A stretch of 46,014 bases of DNA from a virus. This document shows, piece after piece, positions 30,781-39,952 of this stretch. The notes under the pieces are model-generated. The model searched no databases. It was not told where the DNA came from and worked only from the letters and a program-made list of their open reading frames with translations. The stretch covers positions 1-46,014 of IMG/VR virus record IMGVR_UViG_3300049433_000030; one strand, 5' to 3'. The position numbers were made by a program, and so were the translations under genes. Within the stretch, counting starts at the first letter, position 1. The number at the start of each line of letters is the position of its first letter.

Positions 30781-31416
30781 TTAGGAGGCTACGCAAAATC
30801 CGGTGATCCCGATTGGGCTTTGAACGAAGTAGTAAGTCTTACAAGTCGTGCCGCTGCCTAAAACGGGTAGCGTTCCTAGAATCGCAGGAAATGTAGGCAC
30901 GAATCCGTTGAGCTTAATAGCTACTACGATACGTCTACCGTTCCCGGTGTTGACAAATGTGTAGGTCTTGTTTCCGGTAAGATTGTCCGATAAAACTGAA
31001 TACGCCTTCCAGTCAATCGCGGTAATTCCGGCAAGGCTCGCGCCGGCAATAGCCAAATCCGCCGCCGTCGCAACGGTATCCGGCGCGGGGCCGTTCGCTT
31101 TGCGTATGCCGATTAGCCGCGACGGAAAGCGCGGGTCGTCGCCCGACGCCGCCGTGCCTGCTCCTGTTCCGAGCTGGCGCAGCGCGGAGATATTCGCAGC
31201 GCCGCCGTTCGGGAATGCGCCGATGAGCTGCGCTAGTGTGCATTGGCGAAACGCGCCGCTCTTGACGTAGGGGAAGGCGTCGGCGCTTGCGGGTGGGGCG
31301 CTCACCTTTGCGGTAACGAACGCCGGTAAGATCGTCGCGGCGTCGACTAGCGTGTGCAGGCTAGGAGCGTCGGGGATGCCGGTTGTGAAAGTTGCTCCGC
31401 GTTGTATGTCGGACAT
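30781..31416 (-). CDS. tail fibre-like protein
   Basis: 211 residues from ATG at 31416. It contains LRQLGTGAGTAASGDDPRF, a motif frequent in phage fibre domains that link a knob to a shaft, and a beta-rich C-terminal domain (TYTFVNTGNGRRIVVAIKLNG ... TYYFVQSPIGITGFCVAS). It is the middle of three adjacent fibre or adaptor-linked genes. Likely part of a short fibre or collar. Confidence 0.55.
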   Translation of the reverse strand: MSDIQRGATFTTGIPDAPSLHTLVDAATILPAFVTAKVSAPPASADAFPYVKSGAFRQCTLAQLIGAFPNGGAANISALRQLGTGAGTAASGDDPRFPSRLIGIRKANGPAPDTVATAADLAIAGASLAGITAIDWKAYSVLSDNLTGNKTYTFVNTGNGRRIVVAIKLNGFVPTFPAILGTLPVLGSGTTCKTYYFVQSPIGITGFCVAS

Positions 31417-31419
31417 AAA

Positions 31420-32559
31420 TTAAAACTCCATTGCTGAAATCGCCACGCTTTGCAACGTGGCTGTTCCGCCAGTCAAGGCCAGAAGATCAACGTCAAGCCA
31501 AACGGGTGTGCCTACTGCTAAGCCCGTGACGATTGCGGTATCGGAAATCGGGCATATAAACGTTGCGCTCGGAGTATTGACTAACTGAGGAGCGCCGCCT
31601 ACTGCCGTTCCTGTTAAAGCCGCTCCATTGACGGGTTTTGTTCCAGTTCCAGTCCGGATGTGCATGGAGGCTCCATCAGCTATGGTTCCGTTTTTAACGT
31701 TGCCAGTAACAGAAACCATTATTCGCCCGCTGAATGTTGGTGTTATGGTTCCAGCTACGCCCATCATAACTCCAACGAGGCTGGCGGTTCCCGTAGGAGA
31801 TGCTGCGGCTCCCTGGAAGCTAGCGGGAGCTACACTCTGCAGGGTAGTTCCGTCAGATATTACTTGATTACCCGCCGAACCGGGCGCAACGACCGCGTAA
31901 GTGTTTGCTCCCGTGCGCTTGACGAGTCCGTTAGCGGCCAGTCCGAGCAGTGTGTCGAGTGTCACTGCGCCGCCGAGAGCGACGACAGTCCCTGCAAGCG
32001 TTATCGACGAGTTAGCCAGGCTTGCGTTTGCTACCGGGGCTGTAAGATACGTGCTAGCGTCGTTCGTCCACGTATTTGCTCCCGTGCGCTTTAGAAACCC
32101 GTTAGCCGCTACGCCGCTGATCGTGTCGAGCGATATAGAGGCACCGAGCGCCGTGCTAGTTCCGGCAATCGTAATCGCCGAGTTAGCTAGCGAAGCGTTC
32201 GTGATGCCGCTAATCGTTATGACGCCGAGCGAGCTACAAGTTATCGTAGCGCCTGAGCCGCTGACGGTGCGCGGAACGTATGCCCCTAGACCGCCAACAG
32301 GAACCTGGCCGGGCGTCGGCGCGGTGTTCGGAAATACCGCCGCTTTCGTCTGCGCGTCGTTCGTGACGCTGCCGAGGCCGACTTGCGTCGGCGTGTAGTC
32401 GCCGCTCGCCGCTACGACTGCGCCGGTGCGCCCGAATACGGACGAGACCGCTCCGCCACCACCGCCGCCGATTGCGTTAAATAGCAGCGTAGCGACCTTG
32501 CGTCGCCCTGACGCCGTGGCTACTTCGCGGAGCGCAGAAGTTAGCTGGCTGAGCGTCAT
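31420..32559 (-). CDS. tail fibre-like protein with internal repeats
   Basis: 379 residues from ATG at 32559. The N-terminus has a Gly run and VFGRTGAVVAASGDYTPTQVGLGSVTN, typical of collagen-like or trimerising fibres. Two internal repeats of the form ASLANS-IT-AGT--ALG---LDT--G-AANG--KRTGANT are visible (coding region about 31880-32190 on the minus strand). The C-terminal ~130 residues form a beta-rich C1q-like domain (GVAGTITPTFSGRIMVSVTG ... TGTKPVNGAALTG). Likely trimeric fibre; repeats could cause length variation. Confidence 0.6.
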   Translation of the reverse strand: MTLSQLTSALREVATASGRRKVATLLFNAIGGGGGGAVSSVFGRTGAVVAASGDYTPTQVGLGSVTNDAQTKAAVFPNTAPTPGQVPVGGLGAYVPRTVSGSGATITCSSLGVITISGITNASLANSAITIAGTSTALGASISLDTISGVAANGFLKRTGANTWTNDASTYLTAPVANASLANSSITLAGTVVALGGAVTLDTLLGLAANGLVKRTGANTYAVVAPGSAGNQVISDGTTLQSVAPASFQGAAASPTGTASLVGVMMGVAGTITPTFSGRIMVSVTGNVKNGTIADGASMHIRTGTGTKPVNGAALTGTAVGGAPQLVNTPSATFICPISDTAIVTGLAVGTPVWLDVDLLALTGGTATLQSVAISAMEF

Positions 32560-32562
32560 TTT

Positions 32563-32748
32563 TTAATCGTTAGCCGGATTGCTGTAGTCTGCGCCAGGAA
32601 CTTTACTGGCCGAGGGCTTAGCTCGCTTAGCCTTCGCGCTAGCGCCGCGCGTGGCGGCGGCTAGAATAGCTGCGGCGTGCTTAGCGCTGAAGCCGCCCTT
32701 GCTTGGGACGCTTGCGGCGGGTGCGGGGAAGCCGGGATACGCGGTCAT
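32563..32748 (-). CDS. hypothetical small basic protein
   Basis: 61 residues from ATG 32748, which overlaps the stop of the upstream gene (ATGA). A start at 32823 would lie inside that gene. Ala/Lys/Ser-rich (AKHAAAILAAATRGASAKAKRAKPSASKVPGADYSN), so a histone-like or packaged DNA-binding peptide is conceivable. No family recognised. Confidence 0.5.
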   Translation of the reverse strand: MTAYPGFPAPAASVPSKGGFSAKHAAAILAAATRGASAKAKRAKPSASKVPGADYSNPAND

Positions 32749-33098
32749 GTGTAGATTGATTTGGGGGCTGGCTCTCCAATATGAGGCGGCTGCTTGCCGA
32801 GTCCGAGCGTTTTGCGATTCCACGCAATCTCGTTGGCTCGTTCCTGCGCAACCTTATCGGAGGCTTCGTCCATTTCTTTCGAGGTCGTGCCTTCGGGAAA
32901 AGCTACACCCGCTGCCGCTCCAAGTTTTTCCAGTCGAATAATGGCTTCGACTACGTCCGCACGGGTGTAGTGCGGTTTTACTGGATTTTTTTCCTCCGGT
33001 GCTGGCTTTGGAGTTGGTGCTGATTGGGTTCCTAGCGTGCTTGATGTTAACATATTATTGGTTTTATTGGTTAAGGGTTGGTTATTGAAAAATTCCAT
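32745..33098 (-). CDS. hypothetical virion-cluster protein
   Basis: 117 residues from ATG at 33098. N-terminal half polar with Pro/Lys (SAPTPKPAPEEKNPVKPHYTR), then helices (ADVVEAIIRLEKLGAAAGVAFPEGTTSKEMDEASDKVAQERANEIAW). 16-base overlap with the gene upstream and ATGA with the gene downstream. It may be a head-associated or scaffold accessory protein; no family recognised. Confidence 0.5.
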   Translation of the reverse strand: MEFFNNQPLTNKTNNMLTSSTLGTQSAPTPKPAPEEKNPVKPHYTRADVVEAIIRLEKLGAAAGVAFPEGTTSKEMDEASDKVAQERANEIAWNRKTLGLGKQPPHIGEPAPKSIYT

Positions 33099-33327
33099 AG
33101 GTTACAAATGAGGGAGTCGAGCCAGTTACGACCTTCAGTCCGAGAACTTCTAGACCAAATGAAAAGTCACCAACGCTAGCCGCTGGCGCGATTGCTTCAC
33201 TGGCGTCATTCTGTAGCACGGCGGCTGTTCCCAGCGAGTAACTTAGCAAAATTACTGGTATACCTGTCTCAAGCGTGCCGGTAGTAGCGACCCTTACTCT
33301 TTTAATTCTTAAATTTTCGTTTAACAT
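33082..33327 (-). CDS. hypothetical small beta-rich protein
   Basis: 81 residues from ATG at 33327. Alternating beta pattern (RIKRVRVATTGTLETGIPVILLSYSLGTAAVLQ) with FSFGLEVLGLKVVTGSTPSFVTYGIFQ, resembling capsid-associated beta-sandwich proteins. Located three genes downstream of the capsid, so it could be a decoration or head-completion protein. No family recognised. Confidence 0.5.
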   Translation of the reverse strand: MLNENLRIKRVRVATTGTLETGIPVILLSYSLGTAAVLQNDASEAIAPAASVGDFSFGLEVLGLKVVTGSTPSFVTYGIFQ

Positions 33328-33330
33328 AAA

Positions 33331-33588
33331 TTATTGTGGCGGCTCCTTGGGCCACCATCCCGGTTGCTGCGCATAGGTATGAACGTCTTTGATGTATTGA
33401 CGCTCACGGTGCGACATCTTGCTTAGCTCTCCCGCTGCCTCTGCTCTCTTGTTGCACTCTATAAAGTGCTCGTGAAAATTCTTTCCTTCCCCTGTCAGGG
33501 ATTCGTAGCTCTCTCGCGGTCGCGCCGGGGCGTCGCCGCTTAGGACAGTCTTAGTACCGTCCTTGTGGTAGATTATGAGTGTCCTCAC
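33331..33588 (-). CDS. hypothetical small protein
   Basis: 85 residues from GTG 33588, overlapping the upstream stop (GTGA). The short N-terminal strand pair MRTLIIYHKDGTKTVLSGD is followed by a charged helical part (EHFIECNKRAEAAGELSKMSHRERQYIKDVHTYAQQPG). Pro/Trp-rich C-terminus (WWPKEPPQ). No family recognised. Confidence 0.5.
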   Translation of the reverse strand: MRTLIIYHKDGTKTVLSGDAPARPRESYESLTGEGKNFHEHFIECNKRAEAAGELSKMSHRERQYIKDVHTYAQQPGWWPKEPPQ

Positions 33589-33923
33589 GGCTGCTGATAA
33601 CCGCCGCTGTCCGAGAATGAAGGCTCGCTGCCGTCTTCGCTCGCGCTCTCGGCGTCCTGTTCCACTTCCTGACCGTTAACTTTCTCCGGCGTCACGTAAG
33701 CGCTGTCGCCTTCGACGCGCGTAACGCGCGCTTCGATTGAGAAGTCGCAGGTGTCGCCGACGGCGGGGTCTTTGCCGTCGATTGCGAGCATGTGAAGCGG
33801 AACTTCGATTTCGCCTTCGTTCCCTTGCGGGGATGATAAGTCTGAGTTGCCCGTGTCCGGGCTGATTCCACTGTCCATAAAGAATGTGCCCATAGGGAGA
33901 GGCGCAGAGAGCGCCCCTCCCAT
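33585..33923 (-). CDS. capsid-associated hypothetical protein
   Basis: 112 residues from ATG at 33923; in-frame ATGs at 33893 and 33878 are possible starts. The core EVPLHMLAIDGKDPAVGDTCDFSIEARVTRVEGDSAYVTPE is a small beta fold of a type found right after N4-gp56-like capsid genes in some phages. The C-terminus is acidic and Ser-rich (EVEQDAESASEDGSEPSFSDSGG). Possibly a head decoration or head-stabilising protein. Confidence 0.5.
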   Translation of the reverse strand: MGGALSAPLPMGTFFMDSGISPDTGNSDLSSPQGNEGEIEVPLHMLAIDGKDPAVGDTCDFSIEARVTRVEGDSAYVTPEKVNGQEVEQDAESASEDGSEPSFSDSGGYQQP

Positions 33924-33953
33924 TAGGGTGAGTGATCTAACCCGCTAAAGGGA

Positions 33954-34994
33954 TTAGAAGGTTGACTTGTTTCGGATCGTAACAGACCAATCGTTCTTTA
34001 ACGTCTTGATCGACTCGTAGGCTTTGAGGCCAACGTATTTTCGCAATCCGAGCCGGTTACCGCTGTCCGGACGATCAACGACTATCGTTTTAGGGGAGAA
34101 CGGACTTCCGCCAGCCACTTCGACGCACGCAACGGCTTGATAGCCGGTGCAGATTGTCGAGTAGATTTTAGCGGTGTTTCCCGTCCCTGAAATACCCGTG
34201 TTGTCGTAGGTATTTTCAACGTTCTTTTCGATAAACGACTGGGTGTGCTCCAAGAGTCGTAACCCGTACCATGTGCCGATTTCGGCGTTGAATAGACCGT
34301 CGTTTTGTCCACGAACAGCAGCCGCGATGAAGTTATTCGCGTCTAAGCGAATGGTAAACGCGACTTGCGTAGGAACGGACGCGACATACGTCGAGCTACG
34401 TGCGCTCATTCCGCCGACTCCGACGCCGCCCTTGCCTTTTACGCGGGCCTTGGGCGTGCGAGCCACGGTAAGCATCGTGAATGCTCGGTCGAGATCGACA
34501 AACGACAAGACGGTGTTCGCGCCAGTGTCCGCCACGAGTGCGGCGAACGTTGCGAAACCGCCGCCGTAAATACGCGCGCCAACCGCAGCTTGCGTCACGT
34601 ATTCCGTTACGATGTCGAAGTCGATACGGTGGCCGAAATCTGCTCCGGCCACGTCGAGCCAGTTCTTAGTCGTGTTAAACAACTCGAAATCGCTCAGCAC
34701 GTCGGAGATACTATCCTGAATATAAAGCTGTATCAGGGTCGTATCAATAAAGGTGTAAGACATGCCACGCTCGGTAGCTTGCTCGACACCTTCGGCGCTG
34801 ACGTTAAGAACTTTCGTTCGGTCGGCAGAATCGGGGCGCATAAAGCGAACCTGCGTTCCACCTTCTTTTTTCGGCAGGTCAGCCAGATACACGAGTTGAT
34901 CGTGAACTAGCTCTTGCCGGATAGCTATGAGGGCTCGCTTGTCGAAAATCTTCTGTAGCTGTCCGGATAACCCACCACTTGCTGTGGTTAACAT
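33954..34994 (-). CDS. major capsid protein, N4-gp56 family
   Basis: 346 residues from ATG at 34994, AGAAAG upstream. It begins with the family start (LQKIFDKRALIAIRQELVHDQL), then LPKKEGGTQVRFMRP, SAEGVEQATERGMSYTFIDTTLIQLYIQDSISDVLSDFELF, GADFGHRIDFDIVTEYV and RTPKARVKGKGGVGV, matching N4-gp56-like capsid proteins of podoviruses. HK97 fold. Preceded by the scaffold candidate and portal, as expected. Confidence 0.85.
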   Translation of the reverse strand: MLTTASGGLSGQLQKIFDKRALIAIRQELVHDQLVYLADLPKKEGGTQVRFMRPDSADRTKVLNVSAEGVEQATERGMSYTFIDTTLIQLYIQDSISDVLSDFELFNTTKNWLDVAGADFGHRIDFDIVTEYVTQAAVGARIYGGGFATFAALVADTGANTVLSFVDLDRAFTMLTVARTPKARVKGKGGVGVGGMSARSSTYVASVPTQVAFTIRLDANNFIAAAVRGQNDGLFNAEIGTWYGLRLLEHTQSFIEKNVENTYDNTGISGTGNTAKIYSTICTGYQAVACVEVAGGSPFSPKTIVVDRPDSGNRLGLRKYVGLKAYESIKTLKNDWSVTIRNKSTF

Positions 34995-35020
34995 TTAATG
35001 TAATTCTTTCTATTGCGGGA

Positions 35021-36121
35021 CTAGGCGTGAACAAACTCTCCGCTATCAGAGAACTGTCTTTCGACTTCTCTCTCCTGCTCCTTCTCTGACATATCGTCAA
35101 AGTTACGTGCGCCGGGCTGCGTTTGAGAGCCTGCGCCTGCGAGCGACGTAGCGGCTTTGAGTTGTGCTCTTGCTTCGTCCCTTTCTTTGTTTGATTCTTT
35201 TAACTGACCCTCCAACTCAGGGATTCGCGCAGCGTCTCTTTGCGCTACTAGGAATTTCGCGGCCTTGGAAAATCCGTTAGGTAGCTGGGCTAGATACGGG
35301 TTTTCTTTAAGCAACTGCATCATTGCTTGGCCTGCTTCAGAGTTTATGTCTTCAAGCTCTGGATGTTTTCTTACGGTGTCAGTGACATCCTTTTCGCGAG
35401 ACTGAACAAGCGTGTATTCCCACGTTCGTTGCGCCGCCTGCATACAGCTATTGGCGTTAGCGAACAATTCCTTTGCCTTTAACACTTCTTCAGGGTCATT
35501 GCTTGACAATGCCTTGAACGCTGCTGCTTGAAACTCGTTGGCCGCCTTGTGGAATTCCTGCGGAGAGAACTCTCCTCGGTTTCTGGCCTGTTCCTGCATG
35601 CGCGAACGCTCAGTATCTAGCTGGGCGCGCTCGTTAGCTACGGCTGCGTCGATTTGCTTTCTAACAAATCCCTTGCAGCGATCCAGGTCTTGCCATGTGC
35701 GCTTTCCGGTGTTTAGAGCTTCTACGTCAATTCCGCTAGACTTGCATTGCGCCTCGAACTCGCCCCACCCTTTGGTTAGGCGATCTTTCTCTTTCTTGGC
35801 CTTCTCGAATTCGCTTGCGCCTTTTTTGAACTGGCCCGTCTTTTCGTCGCGGGCTAGCTCTCTTTCTTGCTTCTCTGCGGGAGTCTCTGAGTTGTCGGGT
35901 TTTACTTCGGAGTTACCATCTTCGGTTTTTTCGTCTTTAGGCTCCTCGCCGGGTTTAACCTTTTCGACCTTTTCCGCATCTTCGATGTCGCCAAAAGAAG
36001 TGCCGTTTTTCTCGGCTTCTAGTAGCTGCTTTTCGATTGCTGCTTCTTCGGGGTCAGTTTCGGTAAAACCAACGTCGATATTAGTCGGTTGTGGAACCGG
36101 GCCTGCTTCGATTTCTGCCAT
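35021..36121 (-). CDS. scaffold-like head assembly protein
   Basis: 366 residues from ATG at 36121, between portal-associated gene and capsid. It is highly charged and helical: an acidic N-terminus (AEKVEKVKPGEEPKDEKTED), coiled-coil segments (EFEKAKKEKDRLTKGWGEFEAQCK, LDTERSRMQEQARNRG, ESNKERDEARAQLKAAT) and a low-complexity tail. This composition, length and location fit a scaffolding protein that directs capsid assembly and is removed. No protease gene is seen beside it. Confidence 0.7.
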   Translation of the reverse strand: MAEIEAGPVPQPTNIDVGFTETDPEEAAIEKQLLEAEKNGTSFGDIEDAEKVEKVKPGEEPKDEKTEDGNSEVKPDNSETPAEKQERELARDEKTGQFKKGASEFEKAKKEKDRLTKGWGEFEAQCKSSGIDVEALNTGKRTWQDLDRCKGFVRKQIDAAVANERAQLDTERSRMQEQARNRGEFSPQEFHKAANEFQAAAFKALSSNDPEEVLKAKELFANANSCMQAAQRTWEYTLVQSREKDVTDTVRKHPELEDINSEAGQAMMQLLKENPYLAQLPNGFSKAAKFLVAQRDAARIPELEGQLKESNKERDEARAQLKAATSLAGAGSQTQPGARNFDDMSEKEQEREVERQFSDSGEFVHA

Positions 36122-36144
36122 TTGAGGGTACTCTCTTTCTTATT

Positions 36145-36522
36145 TTACTGAGAGAGGAGTCGTTCAAGGTCAGCCGCGTCTCTCTCGTCTTCGGCTGTCT
36201 CGGAGTTGCCGGATTTCGCACCGGCGAGCGTTAAAGCCATTGTGTAGTCTCGGTCTATGTCCGCTTTCATAAGCGCCATGCCTCTAGCTACGCCACATTG
36301 ATACCTGGGGTTAAGCGTGCGCCTAGTTGCGTCTATTGCGCTGCGAATAACCGCGTTGTTAAGACGCCTCATCCACTTTTGTCCGGTAGGATGAGTCAAC
36401 ATCGAGGCTAGCCAGAAGCCATCTTCTTTAGTCCAGTATTCCGGATGGTCGGCTAGCTCGTCGTAAGTCTGGCGAAGTTTTGCGTCTCGCCAGGCAATTA
36501 AAAATTTACGAAAAAATGTCAT
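36145..36522 (-). CDS. hypothetical head-region protein
   Basis: 125 residues from ATG at 36522, overlapping the portal stop by 4 bases. Helical with many aromatic and charged residues (RKFLIAWRDAKLRQTYDELADHPEYWTKEDGFWLASML ... RRTLNPRYQCGVARGMALMKADIDRDYTMAL). Between portal and scaffold, so probably a small head or portal partner. No family recognised. Confidence 0.55.
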   Translation of the reverse strand: MTFFRKFLIAWRDAKLRQTYDELADHPEYWTKEDGFWLASMLTHPTGQKWMRRLNNAVIRSAIDATRRTLNPRYQCGVARGMALMKADIDRDYTMALTLAGAKSGNSETAEDERDAADLERLLSQ

Positions 36523-38543
36523 GCTCTCGGTGTTGCTGCGGGTTTAGGTTGCGGAGTCGGTTTCGCGGCATCTACTGCCGCCTTCGCTACGTTTAAGTGC
36601 TGTGCCGTCGGCGCAATCGACGCAACGAAAGGAGGAAAGCCCATCGCTACTAAAGCGGCGTTCACGTCGTCGGGGCTTACTTGCGCCCCCGCTTTCATTA
36701 GCGACGCGAGCGCTTGCGCTTTGGCGGGCGAATTATCCGGCGGCGGCTGCTGCGCTGCGCCTTGCTGCGGCTGCGCGCCGGGCGCACCGCCCGCTTGCTG
36801 GCCGCTAGCGATCTGCGTGAGGACTTGCTCGACGGGCTGTAGCTGCTTCGCCATCTGCTGAATTCGCGGGTCGCCGCGCTGCGTTAGCTCCTTAATAGCT
36901 AGCTGTCCTAGCTGGAGCAGTAGCTTCGCCGTATCAGGCGTAACGGGAGCGCCAGAGCTAACTTCCTGGCCTACCCACTGAATCATCATTTGTAGTCCTT
37001 GCATAGCGCCGTCGCCGCCGTCGTTCATTACGCGCCGGATTAGCTGCACGTCGACGCGCTCTAGGAGCCATTCCGTTAACGGACGAAGATCGATGTTGGG
37101 GTTTCCCTGTAAAAACTGGTATGTTGCAAATGCTTTCTGTGCTTGCGCTGCCGTATTCCAGTCGTCCGCGCTTCCGGAGGGGTGGATTTCGTAATCTAGG
37201 TGTAGCGCTGTTTTCGGAATCGATGTTAGCTGCGAATCCTGTAAGAAAGTCATCTCCGTGTCGCCGACGTTCGCGACAATCAACTTCCATGCCATTCGGT
37301 AAATCTCGGCCATTTGCAGACGGAACACGCGCGAGCGCATGTCGTTGCCCTGATTGCTCTGGCCGACAATGGCGTCCACTTGGCGCGCGGTGATCTCGCC
37401 CTTAGCTCCCCTACTTCCGGATAGATGCTCGCCTGCGCTTAAATCCGGAACCTGGACGCGGTCTTCGGCTAGCGCCCGAACGAATTGCATTTGCTGGACG
37501 AAATCTGCAGGAGCTTCGTTAGCTCTATTTTTCTCTATACCGGGAGGCAGCACGCCGCCTGGCTTGCTCTTAAAATTCTCTGTGTTAACGGGCGAGCCGG
37601 TCGTATTAGTGAAGTCCGGATGTGCATTAAAGTCCATCCATTGCAGTTGGTTCGCCCACTGTTTGGACAGCGATTGCTGGAACCTAGCAACTATCTCGCA
37701 AACGCCGCGCGGCGAATACCATCCGGTTTGATTTAGGTCGCAGCTTAGCTTTACGAACGGAAGTTTTCCGTCGTAGCTATCCGGTAAAGGAAGTTGGCGA
37801 ATGGGCGTATCCCATCCGGCTATAGGCGATATAGTCCTGATAACCCACGAGTTATTCTTTCCCGTCCTTACGTAACACTCCCAAAGAACGATTTGTCTGT
37901 CGTTATTTGTGTGAGTGATACCTTCGCGTAGCTCCTGGTCTTGCTCTTTCGAGAACCTTCCTGATTCCTCGGTAACCGTGCCTTTGATTTGATTAACGAA
38001 GTCGTCGTCTTTTCTGGAATAATTCTTGTTCCTTTTGTATTGATCGACTGATACCTTGTAAACGTGGACTAGCCAGTCAACATCCTGTAACGCCTCGGAA
38101 TACCACGGGACGATAATATACAGAGGGTCTATTCCTTCTAGAACTAACTGGTCTTTGTTGCTATCCCATCTTTGCTTTACGACGCAAAAGCTATCCTGTA
38201 GGTGTTCGTCAATGGAAGAGTGTGCCGCAAACTCGAAATTACTGTTTTGCTTTAGCTGGTAATCAAAAAATTGTTCGGCAAGTTTGGACTCGCCTGATTC
38301 CTGGTCTTTCTTGGATACGAACGTGGCTACGGTCTGCGGTGCGTAAATTTGTTGAAGGAATAACGGCTTGATCTTTTCAATCATCGTATCCGCTAGCGGA
38401 TAGGTGGGGTTAGGCGCTCCCTCGTAAGGTAAATTAGTGCGCTTAATGCCGCGATAGCGCAGCCTGTTCCATAATTCTTGCTTACGATCCCAGTCCTTGC
38501 GGTCTCGTAGGGCTTTATGAATGTCGTCAAAAATCTTGCTCAT
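36519..38543 (-). CDS. portal protein
   Basis: 674 residues from ATG at 38543 (TAATG overlap with terminase). The start DDIHKALRDRKDWDRKQELWNRLRYRGIKR, the NAHPDFTNTTGSPVNTENFKS region, WQNQLQWMDFN-like helices and RLQMAEIYRMAWKLIVANVGD are typical of large podovirus portals. The C-terminus is Gln/Pro/Ala-rich (~580-674). Position between terminase and scaffold supports the call. It forms the dodecameric DNA gate of the capsid. Confidence 0.85.
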   Translation of the reverse strand: MSKIFDDIHKALRDRKDWDRKQELWNRLRYRGIKRTNLPYEGAPNPTYPLADTMIEKIKPLFLQQIYAPQTVATFVSKKDQESGESKLAEQFFDYQLKQNSNFEFAAHSSIDEHLQDSFCVVKQRWDSNKDQLVLEGIDPLYIIVPWYSEALQDVDWLVHVYKVSVDQYKRNKNYSRKDDDFVNQIKGTVTEESGRFSKEQDQELREGITHTNNDRQIVLWECYVRTGKNNSWVIRTISPIAGWDTPIRQLPLPDSYDGKLPFVKLSCDLNQTGWYSPRGVCEIVARFQQSLSKQWANQLQWMDFNAHPDFTNTTGSPVNTENFKSKPGGVLPPGIEKNRANEAPADFVQQMQFVRALAEDRVQVPDLSAGEHLSGSRGAKGEITARQVDAIVGQSNQGNDMRSRVFRLQMAEIYRMAWKLIVANVGDTEMTFLQDSQLTSIPKTALHLDYEIHPSGSADDWNTAAQAQKAFATYQFLQGNPNIDLRPLTEWLLERVDVQLIRRVMNDGGDGAMQGLQMMIQWVGQEVSSGAPVTPDTAKLLLQLGQLAIKELTQRGDPRIQQMAKQLQPVEQVLTQIASGQQAGGAPGAQPQQGAAQQPPPDNSPAKAQALASLMKAGAQVSPDDVNAALVAMGFPPFVASIAPTAQHLNVAKAAVDAAKPTPQPKPAATPRA

Positions 38544-39952
38544 TAAAATCCTACGTTAGCCCCAATGTCTTCTAGAATTTCTTCGTTAGCTCGTCGATCT
38601 GAGTAGTAAGGGTCGTAAAGGACTGGCGACATGAATGGCGACATATCCATAGGGGCCATTGCGCCGAAGACTGCGTCCATTTCATCGGGAGACGAAACGC
38701 CGCGCTCTTTGAACATTAAAGTCTTGTCTTCGAGGGCTAGCTTGCCGTCTACCGTATAGTGCATTTGTCGACTTGTTAGCTGCTCTACGACTGCCGGGTT
38801 GTCGGGCAGTATTACTTCGCGTCGCTTGATTTTGTTACATCCTTCTATCCAAACCCACGCCGCCCAGCTTCGATAGATGTTGTAAATCGGAGAGCTATCG
38901 TGGAAGCCGAAGTTCTGTCGGAGGATCGGCCAGTCAGCTAGAGCTAGCTTGTCTAGTGTAGACTTAGCCGCCGCGTCGCCGCCTACCTGATCGCTCCTTA
39001 GCTTCTGCTCGCGCATTAGTGCGATACATCTGCCGACTACTGCGTCTTCGTTAGTCTCGCGCCAGGCGTCGACGATCTCGTATTTGTTGCCGTCGCGAAC
39101 GCAAAAAACGTTTTTCGCTCGACCGCCGCTACTGAAGTCGAAAAAGCCGTAGCGAAACCCGGTCTGATTGTGTCGCGGCGGCGATTCGTAGCACGCTAAA
39201 ATTTCCTTTTCTGTTATCGGGAAGAGTTCGCCTTCCTCTGAGTCCATAAACTCGCCGTAAAGGGTGCTCTGTGTATATGGATGCTCTTTACCGTAAGTGC
39301 TAAGAATGAAGTCGATTCGCTCTTGCGGAATATGAGGACAGTCGACAAGGCCGGCCTTCACTGTCGTCCAAAGGCTCTTATTTTTTGTGTGCGATTCCCA
39401 AAACCTACCGCTGCGCGTCCCTGGCGAGCTAACCATCATAACCGCCGTAGGCGTCCATCGGTCTAGCCCTCGAAAAATATCTTCCTTAATGAACTTGGCC
39501 TCGTTTATCTGCAGTAGTAGCGGTGAATCCGGCCTCTCGTGCCATCCCTCCGCTCGCTCGCCGGTGTTCGTAACAAAGCAAGTTATCGAACCGCCCTCTG
39601 GCGTTGTTAGCTTCCAGCTCGGAGACTTAACGGGGTCGCCCCATGTAAACTTACCGACGTGCGCCTCTAGGCTAGGAACGGTCTGCTCGCGCATCTGTAA
39701 GCTAGACTGCGTCGTGATCGCTACGCGGCCTTTCGGGTGAAAGTAAAGCCACCAGTAAGCCGCCGTAGGAATGATTACCCAGTCCTTCCCGCTTCCGTTC
39801 GGAGCGCGAACCGTAATGTTCTGCCGCGTTCCGCCGAGTCCGGTAGCTCGCTCTAGCGGCTCTAGCGCCCTAATCTGCCAGTCGTAGGGCGTAAGACCGA
39901 GCTTTAGCGCGCCGAATCCGGCGGTAGTCGTTTCTATCGGGAAATTAGCCAC
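38543..39952 (-). CDS. terminase large subunit
   Basis: 469 residues from GTG at 39952. The ATPase domain has a Walker A-like RAPNGSGKDW at residues 49-58 and an atypical Walker B with QINEA (Asn in place of Asp). The C-terminal nuclease domain has GFFDFSSGG (catalytic Asp), GGDAAAKST and SPDEMDAVFGAM, the acidic residues of the RNase H-like fold. It translocates DNA into the head and makes the packaging cut. The small subunit is ~4 kb upstream at 43658-44173. Confidence 0.88.
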   Translation of the reverse strand: MANFPIETTTAGFGALKLGLTPYDWQIRALEPLERATGLGGTRQNITVRAPNGSGKDWVIIPTAAYWWLYFHPKGRVAITTQSSLQMREQTVPSLEAHVGKFTWGDPVKSPSWKLTTPEGGSITCFVTNTGERAEGWHERPDSPLLLQINEAKFIKEDIFRGLDRWTPTAVMMVSSPGTRSGRFWESHTKNKSLWTTVKAGLVDCPHIPQERIDFILSTYGKEHPYTQSTLYGEFMDSEEGELFPITEKEILACYESPPRHNQTGFRYGFFDFSSGGRAKNVFCVRDGNKYEIVDAWRETNEDAVVGRCIALMREQKLRSDQVGGDAAAKSTLDKLALADWPILRQNFGFHDSSPIYNIYRSWAAWVWIEGCNKIKRREVILPDNPAVVEQLTSRQMHYTVDGKLALEDKTLMFKERGVSSPDEMDAVFGAMAPMDMSPFMSPVLYDPYYSDRRANEEILEDIGANVGF